DNA from: Hanleya hanleyi
Lineage: Eukaryota; Mollusca; Polyplacophora; Lepidopleurida; Hanleyidae
Length of the DNA: 64,000 nucleotides
Reading direction: 5' to 3'
Assembly: GCA_036873755.1 (NCBI GenBank)
Contig: JAVTVY010012683.1
Coordinates: 434,001 to 498,000 of the forward strand
Below are positions 31,580-42,899 of the stretch, piece after piece; positions within the stretch are counted from its first letter, which is position 1, and every line of letters begins with the position of its first letter. Under the pieces are notes generated by a model that did not search any database, was not told where the DNA came from, and was given only the letters and a program-made list of their open reading frames with translations. The translations under genes and the position numbers were made by a program.

Positions 31580-32580
31580 AATGCTTGCAACATTCCATGA
31601 ATATTTCAGAAGTAGAATGGAAAGAAAACATTTCTGAATGCAGGGAAATTATTACGTAAATGATTTGACCACCACTGGATTTTAGAAACTTACCATAAAA
31701 AGATAATGCAGAGGGTCTTGAGGGGTAAGCTTAAATGGCGAAAATTTCAAACTGTAACTCAACACACATATTTCATGAAAATGTAAATGAATACAGGCAA
31801 AGTGAAATATCCCATTGTTTTCTACAATGAATTACACTTATACTGGTATTATTTAATACTAAATTACTGCCCAAACACGCTTTCTAATGAGAATGAGTTA
31901 GTCCCACAAAATCACTCAACATGCGCCTCTCAAAATCTGTGGTTTAGCAGACGACATATTTTGAGCACGAAAGTAGTGCCACTGGAAAATGAACGAAAAC
32001 ACGCATAAAATTAGATAAATGGAAATGTAACTTAAACATATCAGACCTGCAACTATACGCGAACATTAAAAACACAGAAACCTGGAAATTCTAAAGAAGG
32101 AAGTAAGAACTCTATCTTTTGCTGTGTTAGCAAGACACAGAGCTGCAGCTCAATTTTTTTTTTCTGACTACAAGACAGGACCATTAGTCCCTACGCGCCT
32201 ACATCGCCCCGTGAAAATGTCAGTACGTCAAAACCAACCCCGTTGGATACCCCATGCTTTAATTTCATGATTTAATCTCGGCTAGTTTAAATTATCCACA
32301 GTTTTGGCATAGCTCTGTTAAAGTTTAACCTTGTTGCTTTGTCAAGTGCCCTGATGTCCACTCCATCCAATAGAAAGACTTTTCTGACCAGCACAAGCAT
32401 TGCCCAGACCCCTTAACCTAGCTCATCAAGACATTTTCCCCCCAAAATATCAGCAAATTATCTCCCTTGACAAAGGCAAGAATCGGCAACGTTTTGTAAA
32501 CAGTGGAATGTAGCTTTTTAAATATGTTGGAAAATGAAGGTTTTGGGTTCAAGGCATGGCATGCTGTGATTCAACATATT
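31580..32580. other. Non-coding region
   Basis: AT-rich sequence with no supported gene or repeat. Confidence 0.5.
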
Positions 32581-32582
32581 AC

Positions 32583-32710
32583 AGGCGTCTAGTCCGTCAT
32601 TCATAATCCAGCCGTCGTCCATTAGAGAATATCCGCGTCCATAATCCAAAGATCTATTCCATTTCCATATAACAGTATTAGCACCAAATTCCAAAAGACA
32701 AAGCTCTATT
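32583..32710. repeat. Harbinger-related repeat, copy 1 (partial)
   Basis: The block begins GCGTCTAGTCCGTCATTCAT and includes TATCCGCGTCCATAATCCA. It is shared with 33549-33845 and 36028-36335, and its first part occurs inverted at 38298-38325. Confidence 0.7.
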
Positions 32711-33388
32711 CAGGAATAAACCCACAAAATAAAATAAGTCAGTACTTTCTTCAAGGCTTTTTCTGATGGTCAAAGTAGATTCTTACTTACACATGTACAT
32801 GTATACAACAAATGAAGAAACAACAGGTAGTCGAAATATATTCATTTAATCTGGAGCCTTCCTTTGACATAGGATACTGAATGCATAGAGCAGATTCCTG
32901 ATGACCTCAAAGTGCATTCACTGTATTTTGCAAACAATAAAAACTCATTAGAATAATAGAAGTGGAGAAACCTGGCAAAAAGGAAGCACAAATTACATGT
33001 AAAGGCACTGCATAAGCACTGATTACATGTAACTACATCAATTTTTTATTGCTTTGTCCTGTAACTACATTGTATTACCATTTTGGTGAGAAGGCATGGT
33101 TCACTTGATCTAAATACGATGCTATGGTTTTCTACATCATGATGATATTCCTAATCTACATCATGTTGCTAGCCTGCACCCTCAAAATTGTACGGTAAGG
33201 TCTCCAATAATTCAATCACTTTTAGACCATCTTTAATTTCATCATGCCACACATCACCTATTTACAATTACATCATGATGCAACATTAATCTACATCACA
33301 TTTCCATACCAATATTACATGTATTACAGCATTCAAACCTACAATTACATTGTGGTGCTAATCTTATCCACATCCTCATCTAGCATAT

Positions 33389-33571
33389 TCACAGTGCCAG
33401 TGGACATCGTAGATTGCATAATGCAGCTGCTACTTTCATGACCTCATCTAACGAATGCAACATAGTGATTGGGACTTCACGTTGGAGCATCACAAATGTT
33501 TTTACTCTTCGGATGGCTTGTTCCACATAGATCCTCCGGTTTGCATTACAAGCGTCTGGTCCGTCATTCAT
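33389..33571 (-). pseudogene. PIF/Harbinger-type transposase C-terminal fragment
   Basis: The 60-codon frame encodes NRRIYVEQAIRRVKTF followed by REVPITMLHSLDEVMKVAAA and CNLRCPL. This fits the end of DDE_Tnp_4/HARBI1-type transposases, where a (H/Y)VERAI.R.K motif carries the last acidic catalytic residue and is followed by a hydrophobic helix with CNL. The rest of the transposase is missing. The adjoining Harbinger-related repeat (33549-33845) runs into it, so the repeats may derive from this element. Confidence 0.65.
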
Positions 33572-33845
33572 AATTCAGCCGTCGTCCACGAGAATATCCG
33601 CGTCCATAATCCAAAGACCTATTCCATATTCCATATAACCGTATTAGCACCAAATTCAAAAAGACAATCATAGTATACATAAACATAGGCTTGTTTCCTG
33701 CAAGAGAGAAGCGGTCAACAGTTTTCAATGATGCCGGCAAGACATCATGATGTTTCAACAGTATCAAATCCGTATCGCTGATCAGTATTCTTAATCCATA
33801 ATATTCGTTATAAAGTCGTCATCTAAAGAATGATGTATCTCAGTC
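33549..33845. repeat. Harbinger-related repeat, copy 2
   Basis: About 295 bp shared with 36028-36335, ending in GTCATCTAAAGAATGATGTA. It overlaps the 3' end of the transposase fragment. The minus strand reads CGACGGCTGAATTATGAATG before the transposase codons. Confidence 0.75.
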
Positions 33846-34416
33846 ACGCTGATGTATCTCAAGACAGAACTTCATTGAGCATCAACTCTCTTAATGGAAT
33901 TCGGACAATCAAAGATGCCCCCAGGAGCAAGGGATTGAAGGCCTATGAAGTACCAGTGACGAGATCCATGGTATCATCCACAAGACGTGCACATGAGATC
34001 TACAAACGGAGAATAGACGAAGAGAGAACAGGCTGCCAAAGAGAAAAACGAGGAAGAACAGCACAGGAACGAAAAGGCAGCAAATGTCAGGGAACAAAGG
34101 AAGATTTCCAAGGAGAAGGATGATCTTGAGAAGAAAGATATATTACTGCAAGATAGTGCGAAAGAGTGCCTGGATACCCTGACTGTAGCTGAAAAAAATG
34201 TTTTCCGAGTCTACTCTGAAGCTGTCTAAAGCCATCAAAGAGAAGGACTATACACAGCTGTCAGTTGCTCAGGCAATGATAGAAAGCGCGAAGACAAAAA
34301 TGGAATCTGCGAACCATAAACTGGAGAACTTGAGAAAAGAAAAAATCAAGTTGAGTGGACAGAAGCGAAAGCTTATTGAGAAACTGGCAAAATCGTCAAA
34401 AGAAATCAAAGTCTAG
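33836..34416 (+). pseudogene. Broken coiled-coil protein gene
   Basis: Two or three frames together encode a charged helical protein. A lead-in (VPVTRSMVSSTRRAHEIYKR) is followed, after a frame change near 34020, by a Glu/Lys-rich heptad-like stretch (EEREQAAKEKNEEEQHRNEK). After a second slip at the AAAAAAATG near 34195 comes KLSKAIKEKDYTQLSVAQAM and a C-terminal coiled coil ending KLIEKLAKSSKEIKV at TAG 34416. I cannot assign a function. Both breaks lie in or near A-rich runs. Confidence 0.5.
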
Positions 34417-36027
34417 ATGAGAAGTTACTAGTAGTTATGACAGTATTCAGTTGACTGCAAAGTATACCTGGTGTAGTGAATATATTTATGGGACCTTTGA
34501 GTGTATCGTTTTGAAGTACAACAAATGTTTGCAGGTTTATATTACAGAATTGCAATTTTTCACATGTCATGATGCCTACAGTTTATGTAATCATTTCAGA
34601 ATGTTTCATTTTTACTAGTCATTAAGGGATATATGAACAATTCAAATGATTGTGATCGATTAGCCGATATGGTACATACGTTGACACCTGCAGGTTCATA
34701 TTGCAGAATTGCAATGTTTCACATGCCATAATGCCCACAGCTAATGTAATTCTTTCAGAATGTTTTATTTTTACTAGTCAAGTGGTTGTGATACACTGGC
34801 CAAACATGCCCAAATCAAACATGCCTAAATCAGCTACAGCTAAAGTAATTAGTTGAGATTGTTAGATCTGCCTAGTCAGTGAAGAACACTTACATTGTTT
34901 ATGATCTTGTGATTGAGGTTTAATGTAATAAAATTTTTTTTAGATGTGAACTATCAGCCGGTGTCATTTCACGACTGGTAAGTCATGCTGGTCACACGGG
35001 TGGTGCTGATAAGGTATGGTGGTATTTCATTATTCCATTCGGCATGAGACTATGTAAGAATTCTCCTATATATCCCTATATTTCTGGGACAATTTTCCTA
35101 TATTTCTCCTATATTTTCATGAAAAACCTGCTATATTTTTGCTGAGGGGCACTCTGACCCCTGTAAGGATGATTACCATTAAAATACACCGAACATATCC
35201 GGGTGTCGCTGATCGGTTTCCAGACCGTTCTCCCTGGTCCAATTCTGTTAACGCATCTCATCCATCCTGTCCTCAAGTCGGGAAAGTTCTGCTGAGATGA
35301 ACATGGTTTCAAATCATATGGGGGAGGCAGGAACAACAACCATTTTTCTTATCGTGAAGGTTGCACCATTTTAATGACCAAGCTTCCAATTTCCTCTCAC
35401 TGTTTTGGCATCCCACTACACAGCAACTTCGTCGTCTATAAACGCCTATTGAAGTAGCCATGATCATCCACAAATCTTGACAAAATCTGCATCACACAAT
35501 AGATGGAAGGAATGAGAATATGAGGGTTGCCCTGTCCAGAGATTGACCCCCCCCACCGATTGGGGGCACCCTTCCTTCCTTACACACAACAAATGCACAT
35601 AACATACTGCAGCAAGTCTTGATAAATGCTTGTAGATACGAATAATAGGAGCAGAACGAAAATATTCTAAAACGACGAGCTAAGCTGTGTCAAAACAGCA
35701 CATAGCTAGCATATGTTGCCGATACGACAACAAGCAAAAGAAACAGTGCATTTACTGTTGTTGTTGTTGTTGTTGTCCCAATTTCTATGTCTGATGAACA
35801 AAAAAAAGTAACATTTATCATATAAATATTGAGAATCTTGATTTTGGGAATGATTTATAAAAATTAGGCTCACCTACCTTTGCTCTAACGTCGGATCTAG
35901 ATGTCAATATCGGTACCCGGTGACAACTGTCAGCCGAAGTTCAAACGAACCGCTACAAGCACATGGTGCTCCGATTGACCTCGCCGAGATCACTTCCGGT
36001 CCTAAGTGGCGATAGGAGTATGGATCT
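34417..36027. other. Mostly non-coding region
   Basis: AT-rich sequence. A candidate micro-exon (34944-34977) sits between a pyrimidine/T tract ending in TAG and a good donor (CTG/GTAAGT). A CCTATATTT cluster lies at 35063-35140 and a (TTG)n run near 35757. No gene is supported. Confidence 0.45.
35063..35140. repeat. Short CCTATATTT repeat cluster
   Basis: This is the same irregular CCTATATTT motif as in the element at 25687-26189, here without visible inverted ends. It is probably a decayed fragment of the same family. Confidence 0.6.
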
Positions 36028-36335
36028 GTGAATTACAAGCGTCTAGTCCGTCATTCATAATCCAGCCGTCGTCCATTAGAGAATATCCGCGTCCATAATC
36101 CAAAGACCTATTCCATTTCCATATAACAGTATTAGCACCAAATTCAAAAAGACAAAGTATACATAAACATAGGCTTGTTTCCTGCAAGAGAGAAGCGGTC
36201 AACAGTTTTCAATGATGCCGGCAAGACATCATGATGTTCCAAAACATCAAATCCGTATCGCTGATCAGTATTCTTAATCCATAATATTCGTTATAGAGTC
36301 GTCATCTAAAAATGATGTACCTCAGCCACGCTTTG
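36028..36335. repeat. Harbinger-related repeat, copy 3
   Basis: This begins ATTACAAGCGTCTAGTCCGT and ends GTCATCTAAAAATGATGTACC; it is the closest full-length match to 33549-33845. It is followed after about 50 bp by the truncated Nimb-like copy. Confidence 0.75.
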
Positions 36336-36383
36336 ATTGTGACTGTTCATATGAGTACCATGAGGATCTTGAAGTACATGGTA

Positions 36384-37494
36384 AAGTTTGGTGTAAAGTT
36401 TACATCTACACCGGAGTGAATAGGATTAATGGAGGAATCCACAGACTGCACAGGTGCATCCTGACCCGAAACACTACCAGTATTCGGTAAGTTGTCACCC
36501 TTCAATTCGAATAATACTATGTCAACACTTTCAGTCTGATCAGAAACCAACTTCTGATCATCTGACTTCTGATCACCTGACTTGCCTTCTACTTCATCGC
36601 AAATCTCACTATCTTCATCACTAACTTCATCTTCTGAATTACAACCTTCACCCATCGCGTCATCGAGACACTCGTAGCGGTTTGGGGTTTTCTCATTGTT
36701 CCCGGCGGAGTCTATCCTCTGATGACGGTCGGTGGCCTTACCATCACGACCTACAGTCTTCCATAAATCTATATAGTGCTGTTGTTTCTGCTGGAGAGCC
36801 TCGGCGGAAAGTCCTTTTCGAACTTCTGTGGGCGAAACAGGGCGAGAATCTGAGGAATCCTTTCTATCGTTAGCTGCGTTATCTTCAGGAACTTGTTTGG
36901 CCTTTGGACAGGTTTTTTTAAGGTGTCCTTCCTGATGATAAATCAGGCATTTATTTTTTAACGGACACCTCTCGAGTTCATGTGATCTCCTGAACCACAA
37001 GTATAACATGTTTTTACTTGACCGTTATACCATACAGGAAGTCTCATACCTCCAACTAAAATAGAAGAAGGAAGAGGTCGTTTGAATTTCGTCATACAAA
37101 TTCTTCGAACTCCTGTCTCAAACTCTCTATCGAAAGAGTAGAACTCTTTTTGTACGGAGAGAACATCACCATAAAACTCAAAAGCACTTCTGATCGCAGA
37201 ATCTGGGAAATCGCATGATCTTTTCATCTTTACTAGCAATTTTCCTGGATCTATTTCCTCAAAATGGCCACGTTGATCTCTAACGCGAATACCTTCCAGC
37301 ACTAGGCGCGTTTTGGTATTTTCATTTGCCAGTGTGACGTTCCACAGGGTATTTGATACCTGTGCTAGACCTTTAAGGACTTTCGGTCCTGATCCAACAG
37401 TGTCTGTTAATGCGTGAAATATATCAATCGCATTAGCTTTCTCTAGACATTGAAGTTGTAGGCTCAGTGACGTCTCAAACTTTCTAAAGGCCAT
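36384..37494 (-). pseudogene. Nimb-like ORF1 in the 5'-half copy
   Basis: The start ATG (37494, MAFRKFETSLSLQLQ) is intact here, unlike in the full-length copy. The RNA-binding region, GMRLPVWYNGQVKTCYTCGS and the second knuckle CLIYHQEGHLKKTC are present. The middle cysteine of the second knuckle is Tyr (CLIY instead of CLIC), and a frameshift in the first knuckle near 36975 splits the gene. The acidic tail (NSEDEVSDEDSEICDEVEG) follows and ends at the truncation point. Confidence 0.8.
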
Positions 37495-38287
37495 AGTGGA
37501 AAAAAAATAAAAAAATCAAAGTCCCACTAGGGAATCTCCATACAACTACAAACTACAAATAGTAACACGCACAAACTCCAACAGTGTGCCTCTCCACAGA
37601 GTAAACATTGTCTACCCCCTCGAGGGAGCCTCACTCTAACGGTGAAGGTGAAAACTATATAAGCAGTACAACGATACACTCTCTCTGAACCTCGGGTCTC
37701 GGTCGAACAATTGCCCAGTTCTAAACCTGGCCGTTGCTTGTTGATGCCGAGGAACAAAAGAACAGAGAACAAAAGGCTCCCTCGAACTTGTACTCTGAGG
37801 GCTAGCCTTCAGCATACACTTTCAATATGTACATGTATTTAGCCTAGTTCAATATAGGCAGATATGTGCAAATCGACCTAAGCCAAACTGAACGAAAAAA
37901 GAACCAGCCACAAACTTGATCAAGACAACAAGGAAATATATATACACACCAACAAAATACGAAATATTTACAGACAGCGAACAAACAGAGAAGAGGGAGA
38001 CAGAAAAAAACCCACCGACCCTCTCGGTCACAAAGACCGAGACGGTAGTAATGGCAGATCTCTGCCTTCTCAACCCAGGCCAAACTGACTAAGTCAGAAA
38101 AACGCCCTGAACAGCAAATAACTGAGAAATAATTCTAAACTTTCACCACAGGTATTTGCTAAAAGTATTCACAAAATAAATTACACAAAAATCAGAGTTA
38201 AGATCAGCTGAAATCCGCAGAATTAGACAAATTTCTCGGAGCGAAGTGAAAACACGTCCGATTCCCAATCTCTCTACATCCAGGCCC
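36384..38287 (-). mobile_element. Nimb-like 5' half (5' UTR and ORF1), 3'-truncated
   Basis: This copy keeps the 5' end of the family (GGCCTGGATGTAGAG on the minus strand near 38287), the whole 5' UTR with the conserved stem-loop (about 38022-38041), and ORF1. The element breaks off at about 36384, so ORF2 and the tail are missing. Loss of the 3' end is unlike normal truncation by target-primed reverse transcription and points to a later deletion or rearrangement. Confidence 0.85.
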
Positions 38288-38297
38288 TGAATATTGA

Positions 38298-38325
38298 ATG
38301 ACGGACTAGACGCTTGTAGTTTTAG
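38298..38325. repeat. Inverted fragment of the Harbinger-related repeat
   Basis: GAATGACGGACTAGACGCTTGTAG is the reverse complement of the start of the repeats at 33549 and 36028. It adjoins the 5' end of the truncated Nimb-like copy, so that copy sits between two oppositely oriented pieces of the same repeat. Confidence 0.7.
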
Positions 38326-39770
38326 CCAACATTTAACAGCTGCTTCCGATCCTTTTATCGTTCTGTCTCTCACACCCGGACAAGACATTGGTAACCTTTT
38401 TTATATTAATGATAGAAAACAAGGAACTTTCTACTGTTAATCTTTATTCGAATGCAAGATCATATATATGCTACTTACATGTAGAACATCAATGGTTACA
38501 TGTATATCTTTGGCTGTCAATCATATTACATCATCCGGACGCATGGCACGATCATACGCCGAAACTTCTGCTCGTGGCCATGCTATAACGGGGTTTATTT
38601 GCGTGTATGACGATGTGTTCTAAATGGGCACAGACGATTGGCTCTAGATAAGAGGCCATCGAACCAGTCATACTCCGTGTAACATGCAGCAGACACACCT
38701 AACAGCTTCCGGTTAAACCGTTTACAAGTACCATGATGGCAGGGGATATGTGTTTTGTTTGTCTGAAGATGACGATGACAAACATGTGGCGTATGCGGAC
38801 AGGTGCTACTTTTCCCTTTAATGTTATAAACATTATTCAAAGTGAGATACTATGCGGCAGAGCAACATCGTCGAAATTTATCTGCTAGGGATGTTTCAAC
38901 AAAATATTGAGACTAACGAAGCTGGATTGTCAGATAGAAAACAAGGTTCAGGCCCTTCAGAAAGAACGATGTAGACTGATGAGTTCTTTCGAGTAGAATT
39001 ATTCCATCAAAATTAACTTCCAGTCCGGCGAAGATTACCCATACACCATAGAAGCTGCTGAAAAGATGTGTAATCTCTCCATCTCCTAAGATACTTGCCA
39101 AAAATGCGCCAATATGGAGCTGCGGAAATACGCCCAAACTTAAAGCACGTCTGGCAAATTCAGATCACGTACCGGTAATATGTCAAGCGACAACAGCAGA
39201 TTTTCAGAGAAACGTTTAATAATTTTCGAAGAAGTAGATCATATCGAGCTTCCCTGCTGCAGTATTTGCAAAATAAATATAAAGTTTATAGAAGATATTT
39301 GAAATCCTGTTTGAACTTGGTAAAATATGACTGGAAAATATTATTTGGAATAGACATTAAGCATGAGCACCAACCAGCTGCCTTTATTAATAATAGTTGC
39401 CTTGAGCTAAATATCCATCTAGCTTTTATACTGCCTTAGTTATATTCACTCTCCTAAATTATCATTTCACTCTCCAAAATTTCTCTCATTTTTAAGAAGT
39501 GAGTAGGATTTTAACGTCATTTCATTTTTAAAGGGCAAGGCCTGAGTAACCCAGGCCTATAATGGGTAATTTACAGTATGGATGAACATGCCTCAATGAT
39601 GGAGAAAGATTCCATCTAATATTACCACGATGAAGTTAAAGTAGAAATGAACAAGGCGCGTCAACTGTTCACTAAAATAATAGCCTAATAAACTGATAAC
39701 AGTAGTTGACTGATTCAGGCAGAATATATCTTATCAAAAATATTCTGCCTTTTTTCATTAGGAGACACTT
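38326..39770. other. Non-coding region
   Basis: Open frames near 38595 and 38913 lack motifs. No gene is supported. Confidence 0.45.
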
Positions 39771-39771
39771 A

Positions 39772-39990
39772 TCACAAATATACTGTGTGTGCCTCGTCAA
39801 CAACTACCGCACATACACGGTCCTGATATACCGAACGATAATGGTCATCGCCAACGATTTTCTCTGGATTCCCAAAGACAATTTGGAATTTCCCTTCCTT
39901 AATTCCCCTATCTTGATCCTTGGATCTTCCGATGGAAGTGGCAGGTATCCCCATTTGGTCCAGTCTCTTGAACAGGTCTGGGATTAGCAC
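39772..39990 (-). pseudogene. Partial exon of a RecQ-like DNA helicase
   Basis: The 72-codon frame contains KRLDQMGIPATSIG, KEGKFQIVFGNPEKIVGDDH and CAVVVDEAH. This matches the part of superfamily 2 RecQ-type helicases between motif Ia and motif II, with DEAH as the Walker B box. Flanking exons with the Walker A site and helicase C domain are absent from the window. The stop follows seven residues after DEAH, where the family continues, so the exon either ends at a donor I cannot define or is broken. It could be a gene exon or a captured fragment. Confidence 0.65.
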
Positions 39991-40787
39991 TAACTGGGGG
40001 TTTTAACCCCAAGTGGGATAACAAACACCAGTTGGGGTTGTTTCAACAATCCTGATTAGGATATATTCATGTTTTATTACACAGTATGAATTTCCAACAC
40101 GTGAACATGGCGAATGGTGGCAAGGAAATAACAACAACAACAACAACACTCTTCGGAAAAAGTCTAATGCGTCCATTCAAATATCATGACCTTGCGACGC
40201 ACAGCTTAATAATTATATCGCCCAATATTATCATTTTTAACATAATTCACAGCACATACACACATGAGACTCAACATTTGTCGTCTTTGTCACATATTTA
40301 TTATCGGATTCTTCCCGAGCTCATTTAGCCGGAAATCGACCATAACGCCACTTTGCATTTGCAAAGGGCAATAAAAAAAACGTTATCACGCGGGCTCTCT
40401 CTATTGGACTTATCCTATTACAGCTACAATATAGCATTGACATCAGATATGGTGATTTATCACAGGACCAGAGGGCATAAAGTTCGCGTGCAATCCATGC
40501 AATCTTTGACAACACATGTGTTGTTCTTGAAAGTAGCATGGTAAGATTTTACAATCATTTATATTGGGCTTTTTCCGCTCAATATAATTGATGCACAATA
40601 TCTGTATCCAATTAATGGACGGTCGCCCTTTAAATTGCATTGGGCATACATATTTCAACCTTGTAACAACTCGATATTTACTCAATATATTAACCTCCAC
40701 TTTCCCCATCAATTTGACTGACGCAATGTCGGTAGGTGGAGGTGGCAAGCGTGGTAGAGGGGGTGGGACAAGGAGACATTGTTAAAT

Positions 40788-40906
40788 ATACTGTATACAC
40801 TAGGAAGGTTCATAATAACTGGTTCTTTCACAATTTTAAAGTTGGATTATCAGGTTATTTAAAAAATGAAGTTATGTTCTCCCTTCCCAAGCACACATAC
40901 ACATAG
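40788..40906. repeat. About 115-bp direct repeat, first copy
   Basis: The block ACTGTATACACTAGGAAGGT through CACACATACACAT recurs at 41187-41302 with one or two changes. The spacing between starts is about 399 bp. Non-coding. Confidence 0.85.
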
Positions 40907-41186
40907 CGGAAACACAGACATGTTCATAAATGTAATACATGCATACAAAAGTGGTTGTTGTATATCTAATATTTCTACCTTATTAATGGGGAAGCTAATA
41001 TCAGTGAACAATTCAAATGTCGTTGCTTTCTTCGAACATCCCAGACAGGACATTGTAAAAAAAACAGAGGCAAACCAGAGCAAAAATCAATAATGAATTT
41101 ACATTGTGTTCTAACTACCAGGCCAATTAATTCCCGAGCAAGGTCAAGATGCTTATATGCCTAAGGTTCCTGTATCGGGTCGATAT

Positions 41187-41302
41187 ACTGTATACACTAG
41201 GAAGGTTCATAATAACTGGTTCTTTCACAATTTTAAAGTTGGATTATCAGGTTATTTAAAAAATGGAATTATGTTCTCCCTTCCCAAGCACACATACACA
41301 TT
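41187..41302. repeat. About 115-bp direct repeat, second copy
   Basis: Near-identical to 40788-40906. The high identity suggests a recent local duplication. Confidence 0.85.
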
Positions 41303-41649
41303 ATTTTGAGATTCAAAATCTCGATTTTTGTTGTTGTTTTTTTTTTTGTCTTTTACCAGAGTACACAGTTAAACCTACAAGTTTGGGGAATAAGAAATTA
41401 TGAAAATTAGTGCATTGTAGTAAAAAAACAGGACTTTTTAAAACTCAAGTTATTCTTGGTGCAGTAGGTAAGGCGTTATCAGGCGAACTTCGCGTTCCAG
41501 GGGACACAGCGGGGTATAAGGATTGCTCACGCTCAGGGCGAATTACAACGCATATAAGGGAAGTGGGCAGAGTTGCCGACATACTGACAGAGCCACATGA
41601 CATCACAGTATAGTCTTCTGGTTAACTTATCCTAAAACACATAGCAAGA

Positions 41650-42060
41650 ATACAACGATTCGTGATATGTGTTGTATCTCAGGTACGCTTTTATTGTACT
41701 TGTTCATGTGGCAACTTGGATGACATGACCACATGGCCCTTAGCACCGGCATAAGCGATATTAGATACAAATCTAGAGAGCTATGATGGAAATGCTCTGA
41801 CAACTCGTATATTTGTAATTGGTGAGCTGTGTCGCTGTGACAACTCGTACACTGGGGATTGGTGAGCTGTATCGTCGTCAGATGAAAATGACGGCATTTA
41901 ACACAAAAGACTTGTCTGTAAGGCCTGATGTCGACCCAGTATGAACTTCTCACAAATGCTAACATATATCAAAGACCAAAAGGTCTGTATAGGGGGCGGA
42001 TCTCTGGGAGACGAAACGTCCACCAGCAGAATCTCGCCATATACAGGTATATGTAGACTT
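41650..42060. repeat. Dispersed repeat, copy 2
   Basis: This shares its order of blocks with 3385-3785 (see that entry). Internally, GACAACTCGTA...ATTGGTGAGCTGT occurs twice near 41799-41870. Confidence 0.5.
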
Positions 42061-42899
42061 ACATACACTTGTATACAGGTATATGTATATGTAGATATAA
42101 AACTTTGTATTGTGGCCCACAGCCAAAGATGCGTTTTACTAACTGGCTCACCTAGCATAACATCCGCGAAAGTGTAAATAAACTTTGAACAGGACGGCAC
42201 AATCTTGATAAACAATGTAGGCATATCACTTACTTTGCCCATCAAATAATTATAATAAAGCCGGAACATCATAAACTATGTTGCATAAAAATAAAACAAT
42301 AACAATAAACATAAAAAAACAAGCATATGACTCCACAGGAAAGTTATCCGCATTGCATATAATGCATATACTCTGCATTCGGGCCCCTGAATACGAAGGA
42401 TTCTGGGTAAAAAATTGTATCTCAGCTGTGCTTTTATTGCTTCTGTTCATGCAAAAACCTGGATTAACTGGTGTTTCCGCACCGCTTATTCGCTTATTCA
42501 TTAGATTGACGATACACACAAGGCAAGATAGATAAACAACTGCCTGTGAGCTGTGGCTAGCCCCTTACCACTTCCATGCCATTTGAAAAGTGGAATAAAA
42601 ATACAAATAACTTTCCTCTGATTTTCTCCATCTCTAAGTCATTCAAGGCATTGCCCATTAATCCTTCATCTGCTGGATCTAGTCCTTTGGATCTGCAATG
42701 AGAATTGTTTACAAGTATGTATTGTCACTAAGCTGCAGAATTTAACGGCAGCAATGAAAACAAGGTCATTTGAAGAAGACGGTGCGATCCAGACGGACTT
42801 GCGTTCACTTCTAATTATGATCACTTTCATAACTCAAAGTTGACATTTGATACCGGTACATTGATGTGGAAATACGCATAGGAAAGTGGTCATATATAA

